NCBI GenBank assembly: GCA_029060305.1
Contig: JAIDUG010000008.1
Span: 1 to 55,735 of the forward strand
DNA from: Ruminococcus sp.
Lineage (GTDB): Bacteria > Bacillota > Clostridia > Oscillospirales > Ruminococcaceae
Length of the DNA stretch: 55,735 nucleotides
Direction: 5' to 3'
Positions 1-7,925 of this stretch are shown in pieces. The notes under the pieces were generated by a model. That model saw only the letters and a program-made list of their open reading frames with translations, was not told where the DNA came from and did not search any database. The position numbers and the translations under genes were made by a program. Numbering within the stretch: position 1 is the stretch's first letter; every line of letters begins with the position of its first letter.

Positions 1-64
1 GTGCTATCAAACTGTCAAGTGCTTTTCTGCAAAATTTACATTTTGTTCATATCTTTTCCTTAGC

Positions 65-133
65 TTAATGGTGTTGCCATATCGATGCATTTATAATTAC
101 ACCTAATGCCACAAATACTGCTATACTTTCCAT
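65..133 (-). CDS. Tiny hydrophobic peptide (22 aa)
   Basis: This short frame is below usual gene-calling size. It starts at an ATG eight bases after a clear AAGGAG ribosome binding site. It encodes a 22-residue peptide, MESIAVFVALGV at the N-terminus and ending in WQHH, with one hydrophobic stretch long enough to touch or span a membrane. It is transcribed away from the XRE regulator at 287-502, and a perfect 9-bp inverted repeat lies between them. Function is unknown. Small membrane peptides beside XRE regulators are sometimes type I or holin-like toxins, but no family match is claimed. The good ribosome site supports translation; conservation has not been checked. Confidence 0.45.
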   Translation of the reverse strand: MESIAVFVALGVIINASIWQHH

Positions 134-170
134 ATTATCAACTCCTTATGTTATAGTGTTTTCTTTGCTT

Positions 171-192
171 TTTAGTACTGTTAAGTACTAAA
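171..192. promoter_or_regulatory. Perfect 9-bp inverted repeat, candidate operator
   Basis: TTTAGTACT and AGTACTAAA form perfect arms around a 4-base spacer. The element lies between the divergent peptide gene and the XRE regulator. It overlaps the place expected for the -35 box of a minus-strand promoter whose possible -10 is TATAAC (155-150). This geometry fits an XRE-family dimer site and autoregulation, which is inference. Confidence 0.5.
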
Positions 193-286
193 ATTCATAT
201 TGTAACATAAAAATATGCTAAAGTCAATGTATAGCTGTTTTTTTTTATAAAATCAGCATATTCTACAAATGACGGAGGTGATTTTT

Positions 287-502
287 GTGTATTTTCAACG
301 ACTCAGGGATTTGCGTGAAGATATGGATATGAATCAGACAGAGATTGCAGAAATTCTTAATACAAAACAGACTGTCTATTCACGTTATGAACGTGGTTTT
401 CAGACAATTCCCGTTGAACATCTTATTAAACTCGCAGACTTCTACAATGTTTCAACAGACTATATTCTCGGTCGCACAAATGTCAAGGAAGTAAACAAAT
501 AG
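287..502 (+). CDS. XRE/Cro-family helix-turn-helix regulator
   Basis: A 71-residue DNA-binding protein made of little more than one HTH_3 domain. The helix-turn-helix region (MNQTEIAEILNTKQTVYSRYE) is followed by the usual tail LIKLADFYNVSTDYILGR. The GTG at 287 is chosen as start because GGAGGTGAT lies eight bases upstream; the in-frame ATG at 269 would place that ribosome site inside the gene. It is divergent from a tiny hydrophobic peptide gene with a perfect palindrome between them, so it probably represses itself and that gene. It ends just before a bidirectional terminator shared with the GH9 gene. No partner enzyme or phage gene is adjacent. Confidence 0.85.
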   Translation: MYFQRLRDLREDMDMNQTEIAEILNTKQTVYSRYERGFQTIPVEHLIKLADFYNVSTDYILGRTNVKEVNK

Positions 503-510
503 TCACAAAA

Positions 511-538
511 AAAGGACGTACTTTTATGTACGCCCTTT
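511..538. terminator. Bidirectional terminator between XRE gene and GH9 gene
   Basis: AAAGGACGTAC and GTACGCCCTTT pair over 11 bases around a 6-base loop; the one imperfect pair becomes G-T in the minus-strand RNA. A-runs precede it and T-runs follow it, so it can stop transcription from both sides. Confidence 0.8.
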
Positions 539-549
539 TGAATAATCAA

Positions 550-3288
550 TTATTTAAGTTTATCGGAAGTAGTCGGGAAATCGGAAAGGTTAATCAACTT
601 TGCTTCTAACATCTGAATTGCAAGTGCGTCCATGTTTGTAACACCGTCACCGTCAACAACGTCAGCGTTCTTTTTGCCCTGTTCAGACAATTTATATTCG
701 CTCGGATTGGAAATTGACTGCATAATCAATACAGCATCAGAAATATTTACTGTACCATTTGTATCTGCGTCACCATATTTTATACTGCCTGAAACATTAT
801 TATTTGTTGTGGTAGTAGTTGTTGTCGGTCTTGTAGTAGTAGTTGTTGTCTGCTGTGAAGATGTACCGTCTGTATAAACCTTTATTGATTCAATTACAAA
901 GTCCTGACAGTCAACCCACCATGTACCGAACTTCAATTCTCCGCCGTACTGATATTGTGCAACTTCTGCGATATTTGCAGGAACATTCCATGTAATTGTA
1001 CCTCTGTTTCCTGAAATATTCTGTTCCATATCGTCACCCTGAGCCCAGTATTCCGGAGCCACACTTGTTGAAGTACCGAAAGCACCCTGCCATTTGCCTA
1101 CGTTTCCGCCGTTCTTTGAAGCAATTGTTATTTCAACTTTCTTTACCTTTTCGGTTGCGGGAATATTGAACTGCGACCACTCAAAACCTACCATTTTATC
1201 ATCGGAATTTTTATCGTAATTTACAGTCTTGTTAGGTTTGATTTCGTAAGTACCTGCCGAAGTATTATTATTGCCCTGTGCAGTAGTGGTTGTAGTTCCG
1301 GACTGGTTAGGCTGTGTAGTTGCTGTTGTACCTGCTGAACCTGAGTAAGCATTTGTATAAACATTGATTTCGTCAATTACAAAATCCTGACAGTCAACCC
1401 ACCATGTACCGAATTTTAATTCTCCGCCATACTGGAACTGTGCAATATCTGCAATATTTGAAGGTACATTCCATGTAACAGTACCTGAATTACCGGAAAT
1501 TTCCTGTTGCATATCGTCGCCCTGAGCCCAGTAATCAGGAGCTACACTTGTTGAAGTACCAAAAGCACCCTGCCACTTGCCGACTTTTCCACCATTCTTT
1601 GAAGAAATTTTAACTTCAACCTTTGTAACCTTTTCATTAGCCGGAATATTAAACTGTGACCACTCAAAACCTACCATTTTATCGTCAGCATTCTGGTCAT
1701 AATTAACAGTCTTATTCGGCTTTATTGAATAATGTCCGGAAGAAGATGATGTATTACCGCCTTGTGTTGTAGTTGTAGTAACTAAAGGTCTATTTGTAGT
1801 AGTTGTTGTAGTCTGTACAGGAGATGTAACGGAAGGATTTCCGGAAGATACACTGCCCACACCTACAATTGAAGTATCCGGTGTACCGGTCTTATATACA
1901 GAATAAAGACCTGCTGATGCACCTACGAGAGTAGCATTATAGTCAAGTGTAACTTCGTTTGATGTATAGTCTTTTACTTCGTCGTGGTATTCGCCTCCCT
2001 GACTTACAGGACCGCCAACCAATGCACCTACGAGAACGTGACCTTTAGAGCTTATCTGTGTATTGTCGCCCATTTCGTCAAAACTACTATATCCGGAAGC
2101 TGCCCTGTGGTGAGGATTCTTAGCAGAATTATCTGCAAAACCTACAACAAAACATACAGGTGAAGAACCGCCTACGCCCTTGTTACCCATGATGTAGTCC
2201 ATCTGTCCTTTAGCCCAGTCATTGTAACTTGCCGCACCATGTTTTGTAGCCACGAGAGCTACCATCTGCTGAGATGTGTTATATCTTGCACTGCCCCACT
2301 GAGTTTCAAAATAGTAATCGTTTGAGCCTGCTCCGTGACCATTGAGATAATCGGTTACTTTCTTCCAGTCAGCAGAATCGCCTGTTATTTCAGCCTGAAG
2401 AATACCTGCACCCATTGAAACGTTATTCCAGCTCATAGTTGAGTAGATACCCCATTTACCGCCGTCCATACCTGATGAACCTGCGTCACTGGTGTTCATA
2501 TAAGTATTAAGGAAGTCCTTATAGGTATTGTCATTTGTTGCAATATAGAGCCAACCTGCTGCCCATGCCTGGTCGTCATAGTAGTCCCATGAATCATAGA
2601 AACCGCCTACGCCGTCTGTAGCTTTCTGATTGTACTTTGTAGAGAAGTTGAAAAGTGCCTTTGCGTATTTAAGGTCTTCAGCATTACCAAAGTTTACATA
2701 GTTTACAGCAAGTGCAGCGGCATAAGATGCAGCAATATCACTTGCACCTGATGATGTACTGAAAGTCTTTCTGCTTGAAGCACCCTGAACTTCCGGAGCA
2801 CACCATTCTGCATGGTCTGCACCGCCGTCACCAACCTGATAAACAAAGTTTGTTACGTTATCACCGCTGAGAGTTGTGCTGTTCTTGAAAAATGTAGCGA
2901 AATAGTCTGTAACGGTCTTGAGGTGATTACCCTGACCTGTTCCGGCAAAAGCGTCTTTAAATTCGTAATAGCTCCAGCCGAGAGTAGAAGCGGAATAACC
3001 TGCCGGAAGTCCGAATTTAACGTGGTCGCCTGCATCGTGGTAACCGCCGTCAACTTCATCAGATGTGTGGCAGTTGTCACGCCATGTGAGTGCGGAAGTA
3101 GAACCAGCCTGCTTACCACACATATTCGCATCATAGAAGTAAAGCGAATACTGTAAAAGTTTTGCGTAATTATCGTTTGCAGCTGAAGCATTCATAACAA
3201 CCGCTGAAAGCGGTGTTGCCATAGCAGAAACAGCTATTACACTGCTGACTACTGCTGACTTGATTCTTTTCATATTGTTTTTATGCAT
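550..3288 (-). CDS. GH9 endoglucanase with tandem CBM79-like modules and dockerin
   Basis: A secreted cellulosomal cellulase of 912 residues. Order: signal peptide (1-36, cut after ASA), GH9 catalytic domain (about 38-465), Thr linker, two near-duplicate modules (519-646 and 680-806), Thr linker, type I dockerin (about 837-902). GH9 hallmarks are present: HDAGDHVKF with D85 and D88 as nucleophilic-water aspartates, PHHRAASG at 392-399, and the acid E445 in YTSNEVTLDYNA. The twin modules resemble the tandem CBM79 modules of an R. flavefaciens GH9 enzyme, which bind beta-glucans; that match is from memory. The dockerin has two calcium-loop repeats (GDADTNGTVNISDAVLIMQ, ADVVDGDGVTNMDALAIQM). The start follows AGAGGT. 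A second GH9 gene lies immediately upstream on the same strand, separated by its own terminator. Confidence 0.93.
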   Translation of the reverse strand: MHKNNMKRIKSAVVSSVIAVSAMATPLSAVVMNASAANDNYAKLLQYSLYFYDANMCGKQAGSTSALTWRDNCHTSDEVDGGYHDAGDHVKFGLPAGYSASTLGWSYYEFKDAFAGTGQGNHLKTVTDYFATFFKNSTTLSGDNVTNFVYQVGDGGADHAEWCAPEVQGASSRKTFSTSSGASDIAASYAAALAVNYVNFGNAEDLKYAKALFNFSTKYNQKATDGVGGFYDSWDYYDDQAWAAGWLYIATNDNTYKDFLNTYMNTSDAGSSGMDGGKWGIYSTMSWNNVSMGAGILQAEITGDSADWKKVTDYLNGHGAGSNDYYFETQWGSARYNTSQQMVALVATKHGAASYNDWAKGQMDYIMGNKGVGGSSPVCFVVGFADNSAKNPHHRAASGYSSFDEMGDNTQISSKGHVLVGALVGGPVSQGGEYHDEVKDYTSNEVTLDYNATLVGASAGLYSVYKTGTPDTSIVGVGSVSSGNPSVTSPVQTTTTTTNRPLVTTTTTQGGNTSSSSGHYSIKPNKTVNYDQNADDKMVGFEWSQFNIPANEKVTKVEVKISSKNGGKVGKWQGAFGTSTSVAPDYWAQGDDMQQEISGNSGTVTWNVPSNIADIAQFQYGGELKFGTWWVDCQDFVIDEINVYTNAYSGSAGTTATTQPNQSGTTTTTAQGNNNTSAGTYEIKPNKTVNYDKNSDDKMVGFEWSQFNIPATEKVKKVEITIASKNGGNVGKWQGAFGTSTSVAPEYWAQGDDMEQNISGNRGTITWNVPANIAEVAQYQYGGELKFGTWWVDCQDFVIESIKVYTDGTSSQQTTTTTTRPTTTTTTTNNNVSGSIKYGDADTNGTVNISDAVLIMQSISNPSEYKLSEQGKKNADVVDGDGVTNMDALAIQMLEAKLINLSDFPTTSDKLK
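692..753. repeat. 62-bp identical dockerin segment, copy 1
   Basis: This stretch of dockerin coding DNA is identical, base for base, to 3660-3721 in the neighbouring GH9 gene, although the flanking dockerin sequence has diverged. Synonymous positions are conserved too, which suggests recent exchange between the two genes. Confidence 0.85.
876..1248. repeat. Tandem module repeat, copy 2
   Basis: DNA encoding the second 127-residue module of the GH9 enzyme (residues 680-806). It repeats 1356-1728 about 480 bp away with roughly four of five residues identical; shared blocks include KMVGFEWSQFNIPA and FGTWWVDCQDFVI. This is an in-gene duplication. Confidence 0.8.
1356..1728. repeat. Tandem module repeat, copy 1
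   Basis: DNA encoding the first duplicated module (residues 519-646) of the GH9 enzyme. It pairs with the copy at 876-1248; a short Thr/Gln/Asn linker separates the two. Confidence 0.8.
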
Positions 3289-3349
3289 TAATAGTAACCT
3301 CTTTCTTTTAAAATTTGTACAATATGCTGAGTTAATTATACACGGTTTT

Positions 3350-3366
3350 GTAACAAATTGGGTTAC
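3350..3366. promoter_or_regulatory. Inverted repeat upstream of GH9 gene, possible operator
   Basis: GTAAC and GTTAC flank a 7-base spacer, just upstream of a minus-strand TATAAT box (3335-3340) in the leader of the GH9 gene. No good -35 box is seen for that -10, so an activator or repressor site here is plausible. The arms are short, so confidence is low. Confidence 0.3.
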
Positions 3367-3474
3367 GAAATTATTACTAAAAGATTACAATTTGATTAAA
3401 AATTAACATTTTCTTAATATTTCATAAACATACTATATAATTTTTATCGTCAGTTGTACATTTCTACCAAACAA

Positions 3475-3500
3475 AAAAGACACACTGGAGTGTGCCTTTT
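3475..3500 (-). terminator. Terminator of the upstream GH9 gene
   Basis: In the minus-strand RNA, AAAAGGCACACT pairs with AGTGTGTCTTTT around a 2-base loop and a T-run follows. It closes the 3515-5431 gene, so the two GH9 genes are probably separate transcripts. Confidence 0.8.
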
Positions 3501-3514
3501 AAGTATATCAAATA

Positions 3515-5431
3515 TCAGAAGTTAAGCTGACCGGAAGTAACCGGCAAATCGGAAATCTTCAATAATTTTGCTTCAACCATCTGTATTGCAAGTGCGTCAG
3601 CATTTGTAACACCGTCGCCGTCAACAACGTCTGCATTCTTTCTTCCCTGCTCAGATAAATTATATTCGCTCGGATTGGAAATTGACTGCATAATCAATAC
3701 AGCATCAGAAATATTTACTGTGCCGTCTTCATTAGCATCGCCGTAAACAATATTTCCGTCGACACCAGTAACAGAGGTAGTTGAAGTAGTTGTTGTTGTT
3801 TCAGTAGTCGTATCCTCGCCAGTTTCAGTAGTAGTCATTTCTTCTGAAGTTACAGTGGTTGTTGCAGTTGTTTCTGTTGTATTAGATTCTGTCGTTGTTG
3901 TCTCAGTGGTTGTTTCTGTAGTTGTCATTTCTGTTGTAGTAGTTGTAGTTGTTTCTTCGGGAATTTCGGGAGTTTTGCCCTGTGCAACAGCGATTTCCTC
4001 AGCATAAACAGTAACATCTTCACCGATATTATCAACAACCTGACCAGTACCGTATTCGTGATAGAGACCTACAGCAGCTCCGACAAGTCCCACCTGATAG
4101 TCAAGTGCGACCTCGTTTGAAGTAGCATCTTTTGCATTGAGTTTCTGGAATGTTCCGAAATCTTCACTTGTAGGACCACCACAAAGTGCACCATAAAGCG
4201 TATGGCTTGTAGGAACATTTGCATAATCACCATTCCAGCTGTTCCATTCTTCCCAGCCGTCACCGACGTAAAGTCCGGAAGCTGCACGGTGATGTGGTGA
4301 TGTTGCAGAAACATTATTATAGCCTACAACAAGACAAACATTAGCATTATTCTTACCCAGTATCATATCTGTCTGACCTTTACACCATTCAGCAAAGTCA
4401 GCACCTGATTTTTCTTTATGTTTTGTTGCAACTAACGCACAGGTCTGCATAAGTGTGTTGTGTCTTGCACTGCCCCATGAGTTCATGACATAAAATCTAT
4501 TCTGATTCTGATTTACAATATTCTGAATATAGCTTACCGGTTTAGACCAGTTGCCAGTAATTTCAGCATTGATTATAGCTGCACCAAGCCATACACCACC
4601 GTAATAGTAATCGTTTACCCAGTCATTTGTATTGCTTGTATCCTTGCTGTTAGCATCGAGATACGGCTGTTCACCGGTTGCAATATAAAGCCAGCCAGCT
4701 GCCCACGCAATATCGTCCTCAACGCTTTTGTCGGAATATGTCTGCTGGTCATAAGTCATTTTACGGTTTTTAGAGGCAAAATCATAAAGTGCCTTAGCGT
4801 ATTTCAATGACTCCTCGTCACCAAAGTTAATATACTGTTGTGCGAGTGCAGCGGCATATTGTGCAGCGGTATTGCTTGCACCGTCTGTAGTGGAATAGTA
4901 CTCATTGCTGTTTCTTGACATAAGTTCCGGAGCTCTCCACTTGCCATGGTCTGCACCGTCGTCACCGATTTCATAAATGAATCTTGTAACATTTCCGTTA
5001 CCGTCAAGAGTTGTACAGTTCTTGAAAAACTCTGCAAACTCTGTACTTATATCCTTGAAATGTGCATATGTACCGGTTTTCTGAAATTCGTCCTTGTATT
5101 CGTAATAAAGCCAGCCGAGTGTAGAAGCGGTAAAGCCCTCTGTAAGACCGCATATAATTCCGTCGCCTGCATCGTGGAATCCGCCATTAGCTGTTCCGTC
5201 CTTGTGACAGTCGTCACGCCAAGAGAAATGAGACTTTTCACCTGCACCAATGCCACAATAGTTAGCGTCATAGAAATAAAGCGAATACTGCAAAAGTTTT
5301 GCATAGTTGTCAAGACCCAAATCGGAATCATCAGCGATTGCCGACGGTACAGCTCCGGCAATTGAACTTACTGCCATTACAGCAGAAGCTCCGAAAGCCA
5401 TGAGTTTCTTTTTTAATTTTCCTTTGAACAT
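3515..5431 (-). CDS. GH9 family glycoside hydrolase with dockerin
   Basis: A secreted cellulosomal GH9 enzyme of 638 residues. Order: signal peptide (about 1-33), GH9 domain (about 41-465), a Thr/Glu-rich linker of about 65 residues (492-555), type I dockerin (562-628). D87 and D90 in GGFHDAGD, PHHRAASG (379-386) and E440 in ATSNEVALDYQV are kept. The loop after DAGD reads GIICGLTEGF instead of the HVKFGLP of the neighbour, so the substrate cleft may differ. There are no accessory modules. The ATG at 5431 is chosen because GAGGAG lies just upstream; a TTG six codons earlier would overlap that site. The dockerin is the same class as in the downstream GH9 and the GH10 gene. Confidence 0.92.
   Translation of the reverse strand: MFKGKLKKKLMAFGASAVMAVSSIAGAVPSAIADDSDLGLDNYAKLLQYSLYFYDANYCGIGAGEKSHFSWRDDCHKDGTANGGFHDAGDGIICGLTEGFTASTLGWLYYEYKDEFQKTGTYAHFKDISTEFAEFFKNCTTLDGNGNVTRFIYEIGDDGADHGKWRAPELMSRNSNEYYSTTDGASNTAAQYAAALAQQYINFGDEESLKYAKALYDFASKNRKMTYDQQTYSDKSVEDDIAWAAGWLYIATGEQPYLDANSKDTSNTNDWVNDYYYGGVWLGAAIINAEITGNWSKPVSYIQNIVNQNQNRFYVMNSWGSARHNTLMQTCALVATKHKEKSGADFAEWCKGQTDMILGKNNANVCLVVGYNNVSATSPHHRAASGLYVGDGWEEWNSWNGDYANVPTSHTLYGALCGGPTSEDFGTFQKLNAKDATSNEVALDYQVGLVGAAVGLYHEYGTGQVVDNIGEDVTVYAEEIAVAQGKTPEIPEETTTTTTTEMTTTETTTETTTTESNTTETTATTTVTSEEMTTTETGEDTTTETTTTTSTTSVTGVDGNIVYGDANEDGTVNISDAVLIMQSISNPSEYNLSEQGRKNADVVDGDGVTNADALAIQMVEAKLLKISDLPVTSGQLNF
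3660..3721. repeat. 62-bp identical dockerin segment, copy 2
   Basis: Identical to 692-753 in the neighbouring GH9 gene, across third codon positions as well. See that entry. Confidence 0.85.
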
Positions 5432-5644
5432 ATCAAATTCTCCTCTCAAAGTTAAAAATTTTCTATAACCAATATTAAAACCTATTATAATTATATCATG
5501 AATTTCCGGTGATTTGTTAATAAATTATGTACAAATATGAAACAAAATATTTTTTTGGAATAAATATCAAAAATTAACATAGTGTATTGTATAATATAAC
5601 GATAATATTTTTTCATTCAATCCAAATTTTCATTTAATTTTCAC

Positions 5645-5673
5645 TTGCAAATTATCAGCTTATATGATATAAT
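5645..5673 (+). promoter_or_regulatory. Promoter of rsmE
   Basis: TTGCAA (5645-5650), a 17-bp spacer and a perfect TATAAT (5668-5673), about 35 bases before the rsmE start. This matches the housekeeping sigma-A pattern seen throughout the window. The rest of the 5432-5708 gap is AT-rich leader of the divergent GH9 gene with nothing else recognised. Confidence 0.8.
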
Positions 5674-5708
5674 TATAAAAATACTTTTTTTATGACGGCG
5701 GTGAATTT

Positions 5709-6431
5709 ATGCCAAGGTTTTTTGTAAACGAAATTGACGAGGATAATATAACACTTACAGGAAGTGACGCTAATCATATAGGACGTTCCTTGCGAATGAA
5801 AAAAGGTGAGGAAATAACTGTATGTTGCAACGGTACTGACTATAACTGCATTATAAACAATATTACTTCTGATACCGTATATCTTGATATGATTTCAAAA
5901 AATCCCTGTTCCGCTGAACCTGATATTAATGTAACTCTTTTTCAGGCTGTTCCGAAACTGGACAAACTGGAATATATCATTCAGAAAAGTGTGGAACTCG
6001 GTGTATCAAGAATAGTCCCCTTAATTACAAGAAGATGTATTTCACGTCCTGACGAAAAGGATTTTACAAAGAAACTTTCACGTCTTCAAAAAATCGCTGA
6101 ACAGGCTTCTAAACAATCCGGTCGAGGGATTATTCCGGAAGTCACTCCGATAGTAAGTTACAAAAAAGCTCTTGATATTATGCAAGAACTTGACCGCACA
6201 ATAATTCTGTATGAAGAAAAAGGCGGTTGCAAATTCAGTGAAGTGAATTTCGACAATGTTAAAACAATAGGTCTTGTTGTCGGAAGTGAGGGAGGTTTTG
6301 ATTCGGAAGAAGTTCAGAACGCTGTTGACATAGGTGCGGTACGTGTATGGCTCGGAAAAAGAATACTCCGTTGTGAAACTGCACCAATAACTGCTATGTC
6401 AATTTTGATGTTTTTAACAAATAATATGTAA
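5709..6431 (+). CDS. rsmE: 16S rRNA (uracil1498-N3)-methyltransferase RsmE
   Basis: A 240-residue SPOUT-family enzyme that methylates U1498 of 16S rRNA using S-adenosylmethionine. The N-terminal PUA-like part begins PRFFVNE and includes HIGRSLRMKKGE. The C-terminal knotted methyltransferase half carries the family signatures LVVGSEGGFDSEE and LGKRILRCETAP (about residues 196-226). Length is normal for the family. The ribosome site (GGCGGTGA) is mediocre. It stands behind its own promoter and is followed five bases later by the promoter of the next gene, so it is probably a single-gene transcript. Confidence 0.95.
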   Translation: MPRFFVNEIDEDNITLTGSDANHIGRSLRMKKGEEITVCCNGTDYNCIINNITSDTVYLDMISKNPCSAEPDINVTLFQAVPKLDKLEYIIQKSVELGVSRIVPLITRRCISRPDEKDFTKKLSRLQKIAEQASKQSGRGIIPEVTPIVSYKKALDIMQELDRTIILYEEKGGCKFSEVNFDNVKTIGLVVGSEGGFDSEEVQNAVDIGAVRVWLGKRILRCETAPITAMSILMFLTNNM

Positions 6432-6435
6432 AGTA

Positions 6436-6464
6436 TTGAAATTTTTAAAAAAGTATGTTATAAT
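6436..6464 (+). promoter_or_regulatory. Promoter of the acidic membrane protein gene
   Basis: TTGAAA (6436-6441), 17 bp and a perfect TATAAT (6459-6464). Transcription would start about 60 bases before the ATG at 6537; a small CTGAC/GTCAG hairpin lies in that leader. Confidence 0.8.
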
Positions 6465-6536
6465 AAATTTATGGTTTATCACTGACGGTTTCCAGACAGT
6501 CAGATAAATAAAATTGTACAGAAAAGAGGAAATACA

Positions 6537-6857
6537 ATGAACAGATTTTTAACTGGTGTACTTGTAGTTGGTGCTGTTGTTGCAGTAGGAACAGTTGTAA
6601 AACGCCTTCTCAGCGACAATTCATCTGACGATTATGATGATTTTGACGATGACGATTTCTATGATGAAGATGACGATATGGAATTTGAAATTTCTGCTTC
6701 TGAAAAAAAAGATGTTGTTGAAGCTGAAACAGAAGAGACCGTCGTAGAAAAAGAAACTGAGGAAGAAATTTCTGAATCTGAAGAAGAAACTGTTGTTGAA
6801 GAAGTAACTACAATAAAAGAAGTAACTGAAACTGAAGACAAAACTGACGAAGAATAA
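6537..6857 (+). CDS. Small membrane protein with long acidic tail
   Basis: A 106-residue protein of unknown function. Residues 4-22 form one hydrophobic segment (LTGVLVVGAVVAVGTVV), followed by KRLL. The rest is extremely acidic, with Asp runs near 32-48 and Glu/Thr/Val repeats to the C-terminus. The basic residues after the segment suggest a single membrane anchor with the acidic tail in the cytoplasm. The tail is low-complexity and probably disordered. The ribosome site is AGAGGA, and the gene has its own promoter and terminator. Homology searching of such a composition would be unreliable. Confidence 0.7.
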   Translation: MNRFLTGVLVVGAVVAVGTVVKRLLSDNSSDDYDDFDDDDFYDEDDDMEFEISASEKKDVVEAETEETVVEKETEEEISESEEETVVEEVTTIKEVTETEDKTDEE

Positions 6858-6864
6858 TTATATT

Positions 6865-6897
6865 ATGCTGTTGCAATACTGTGACAGCATATTTTTT
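6865..6897 (+). terminator. Terminator after the acidic protein gene
   Basis: ATGCTGT and ACAGCAT pair around a 12-base loop and are followed by ATTTTTT. It separates this gene from the tRNA cluster. Confidence 0.8.
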
Positions 6898-6958
6898 GGT
6901 AATTACACACAAATTATATTTTATTTTTTGTGGATAATCACGATTTACGAAATAACTA

Positions 6959-6987
6959 TTGACAAATGCAATTTGCTGTGATATAAT
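6959..6987 (+). promoter_or_regulatory. Consensus promoter of tRNA-Pro
   Basis: A perfect TTGACA (6959-6964), 17 bp and a perfect TATAAT (6982-6987), about 40 bases before the tRNA. A full-consensus promoter is typical of stable RNA genes. Confidence 0.9.
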
Positions 6988-7028
6988 ATAGAAGCTGTCC
7001 GATATGGACAAAATTGAAATGGTTTGTC

Positions 7029-7105
7029 CGAGGCGTAGCTCAGTTTGGTAGAGTGCTTGGTTTGGGACCAAGATGCCGCAGGTTCGAGTCCTGTCGCCTC
7101 GACCA
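7029..7105 (+). tRNA. tRNA-Pro (anticodon TGG)
   Basis: A 77-base cloverleaf. Acceptor arms CGAGGCG and CGCCTCG pair completely, the anticodon loop TTTGGGA carries TGG, and the T-loop is GGTTCGAGTCC. A discriminator A and an encoded CCA end the gene. Confidence 0.97.
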
Positions 7106-7140
7106 CTTGAAAAAATTTTTAAAAAAATTTCAAAAAGTAC

Positions 7141-7169
7141 TTGACAAATTGAAATTTATATGATATAAT
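7141..7169 (+). promoter_or_regulatory. Consensus promoter of tRNA-Thr and tRNA-Tyr
   Basis: TTGACA (7141-7146), 17 bp and TATAAT (7164-7169), a second full-consensus promoter inside the tRNA cluster. It boosts the Thr and Tyr tRNAs independently of the upstream Pro promoter. Confidence 0.9.
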
Positions 7170-7206
7170 AAATAAGTCGAGTGAGACGAGTATAAAAAAT
7201 AATTAA

Positions 7207-7282
7207 GCTGGTGTAGCTCAGTTGGTAGAGCAGCTGATTTGTAATCAGCAGGTCGGGGGTTCGAGTCCGTCCACCAGCTCCA
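7207..7282 (+). tRNA. tRNA-Thr (anticodon TGT)
   Basis: A 76-base cloverleaf. Acceptor arms GCTGGTG and CACCAGC pair, the anticodon stem GCTGA/TCAGC encloses the loop TTTGTAA, and CCA is encoded after discriminator T. Confidence 0.97.
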
Positions 7283-7320
7283 TTTTATCGGATTTTCCGG
7301 TACTTTACAACCTATATTAT

Positions 7321-7406
7321 GGGAGAGTTCCCGAGTGGCCAAAGGGGGCAGACTGTAAATCTGTTGCTTTTCAGCTTCGATGGTCCGAATCCATCCTCTC
7401 CCACCA
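7321..7406 (+). tRNA. tRNA-Tyr (anticodon GTA)
   Basis: An 86-base class II tRNA with a long variable arm. Acceptor arms GGGAGAG and CTCTCCC pair, the anticodon loop CTGTAAA carries GTA, and CCA is encoded after discriminator A. It is the last tRNA of the plus-strand cluster. Confidence 0.96.
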
Positions 7407-7410
7407 ACTT

Positions 7411-7440
7411 CCCCGAAATTTTTTCGGGGTCGTTTTATTT
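7411..7440 (+). terminator. First terminator after the tRNA cluster
   Basis: CCCCGAAA and TTTCGGGG pair around a 3-base loop and a T-rich tail follows. A second, stronger terminator lies 15 bases on. Confidence 0.8.
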
Positions 7441-7444
7441 CCAG

Positions 7445-7472
7445 CCTTGCACTTCTGCAAGGGCTTTTTTAT
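7445..7472 (+). terminator. Second terminator after the tRNA cluster
   Basis: CCTTGCA and TGCAAGG form a perfect stem around the tetraloop CTTC and are followed by GC and six T. With the preceding hairpin it makes a double stop after the tRNA genes. Confidence 0.85.
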
Positions 7473-7551
7473 GTCTGAAAAAAAAGTTATTCTGCACGGA
7501 AAATCAATCCCATTGTGCATAAATATATTTATTATGCTATGAGGTACAAAC

Positions 7552-7917
7552 ATGACTGAAAATTATACCTATTATGACGGCTTCGAGGGTGAACCGGAAT
7601 ATATTTTATGTATTTATGACGAAAATTATATTACAGAAAAATTTCATATATGGGGCGGATATTTTTGTGATATTCTTGATATTATTCCGCCTGATAAAAA
7701 TGGCTGGACAAGTCTTGCTGAATACTATCAGTTATCTTTAGAGTTTGAAAATAACTACTGGAAAGTCCCCGACATTCATTCTGCTTTATATCAACTCAAA
7801 AATATTGATACTTCAAAAATGTATTTTGCTAAAAGTCATGAAGTTCTTGAAATACTTATTAAGATGTTCACAAGAGCCTGTGAAAATAATCTTACTGTAT
7901 ATATTGAATATTTATGA
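7552..7917 (+). CDS. Small cytoplasmic protein, immunity-like
   Basis: A 121-residue protein with no signal peptide or membrane segment. It is acidic and aromatic-rich (ENYTYYDGFEGEPEY near the start, DIIPPDKNGW near 46). I do not recognise the family; size and composition resemble immunity proteins of polymorphic toxin systems, but no toxin gene is present. The ribosome site GAGGT lies in the leader ATGAGGTACAAAC, which is repeated almost exactly before the next gene. The stop codon region provides that next gene's ribosome site, so the two are translationally coupled. Confidence 0.6.
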   Translation: MTENYTYYDGFEGEPEYILCIYDENYITEKFHIWGGYFCDILDIIPPDKNGWTSLAEYYQLSLEFENNYWKVPDIHSALYQLKNIDTSKMYFAKSHEVLEILIKMFTRACENNLTVYIEYL

Positions 7918-7925
7918 GGTACAAA

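Noticed and set aside
5047..5365. Overlapping frames on both strands inside the second GH9 gene
   Set aside because: The GH9 frame holds all family motifs; the others are reading-frame shadows.
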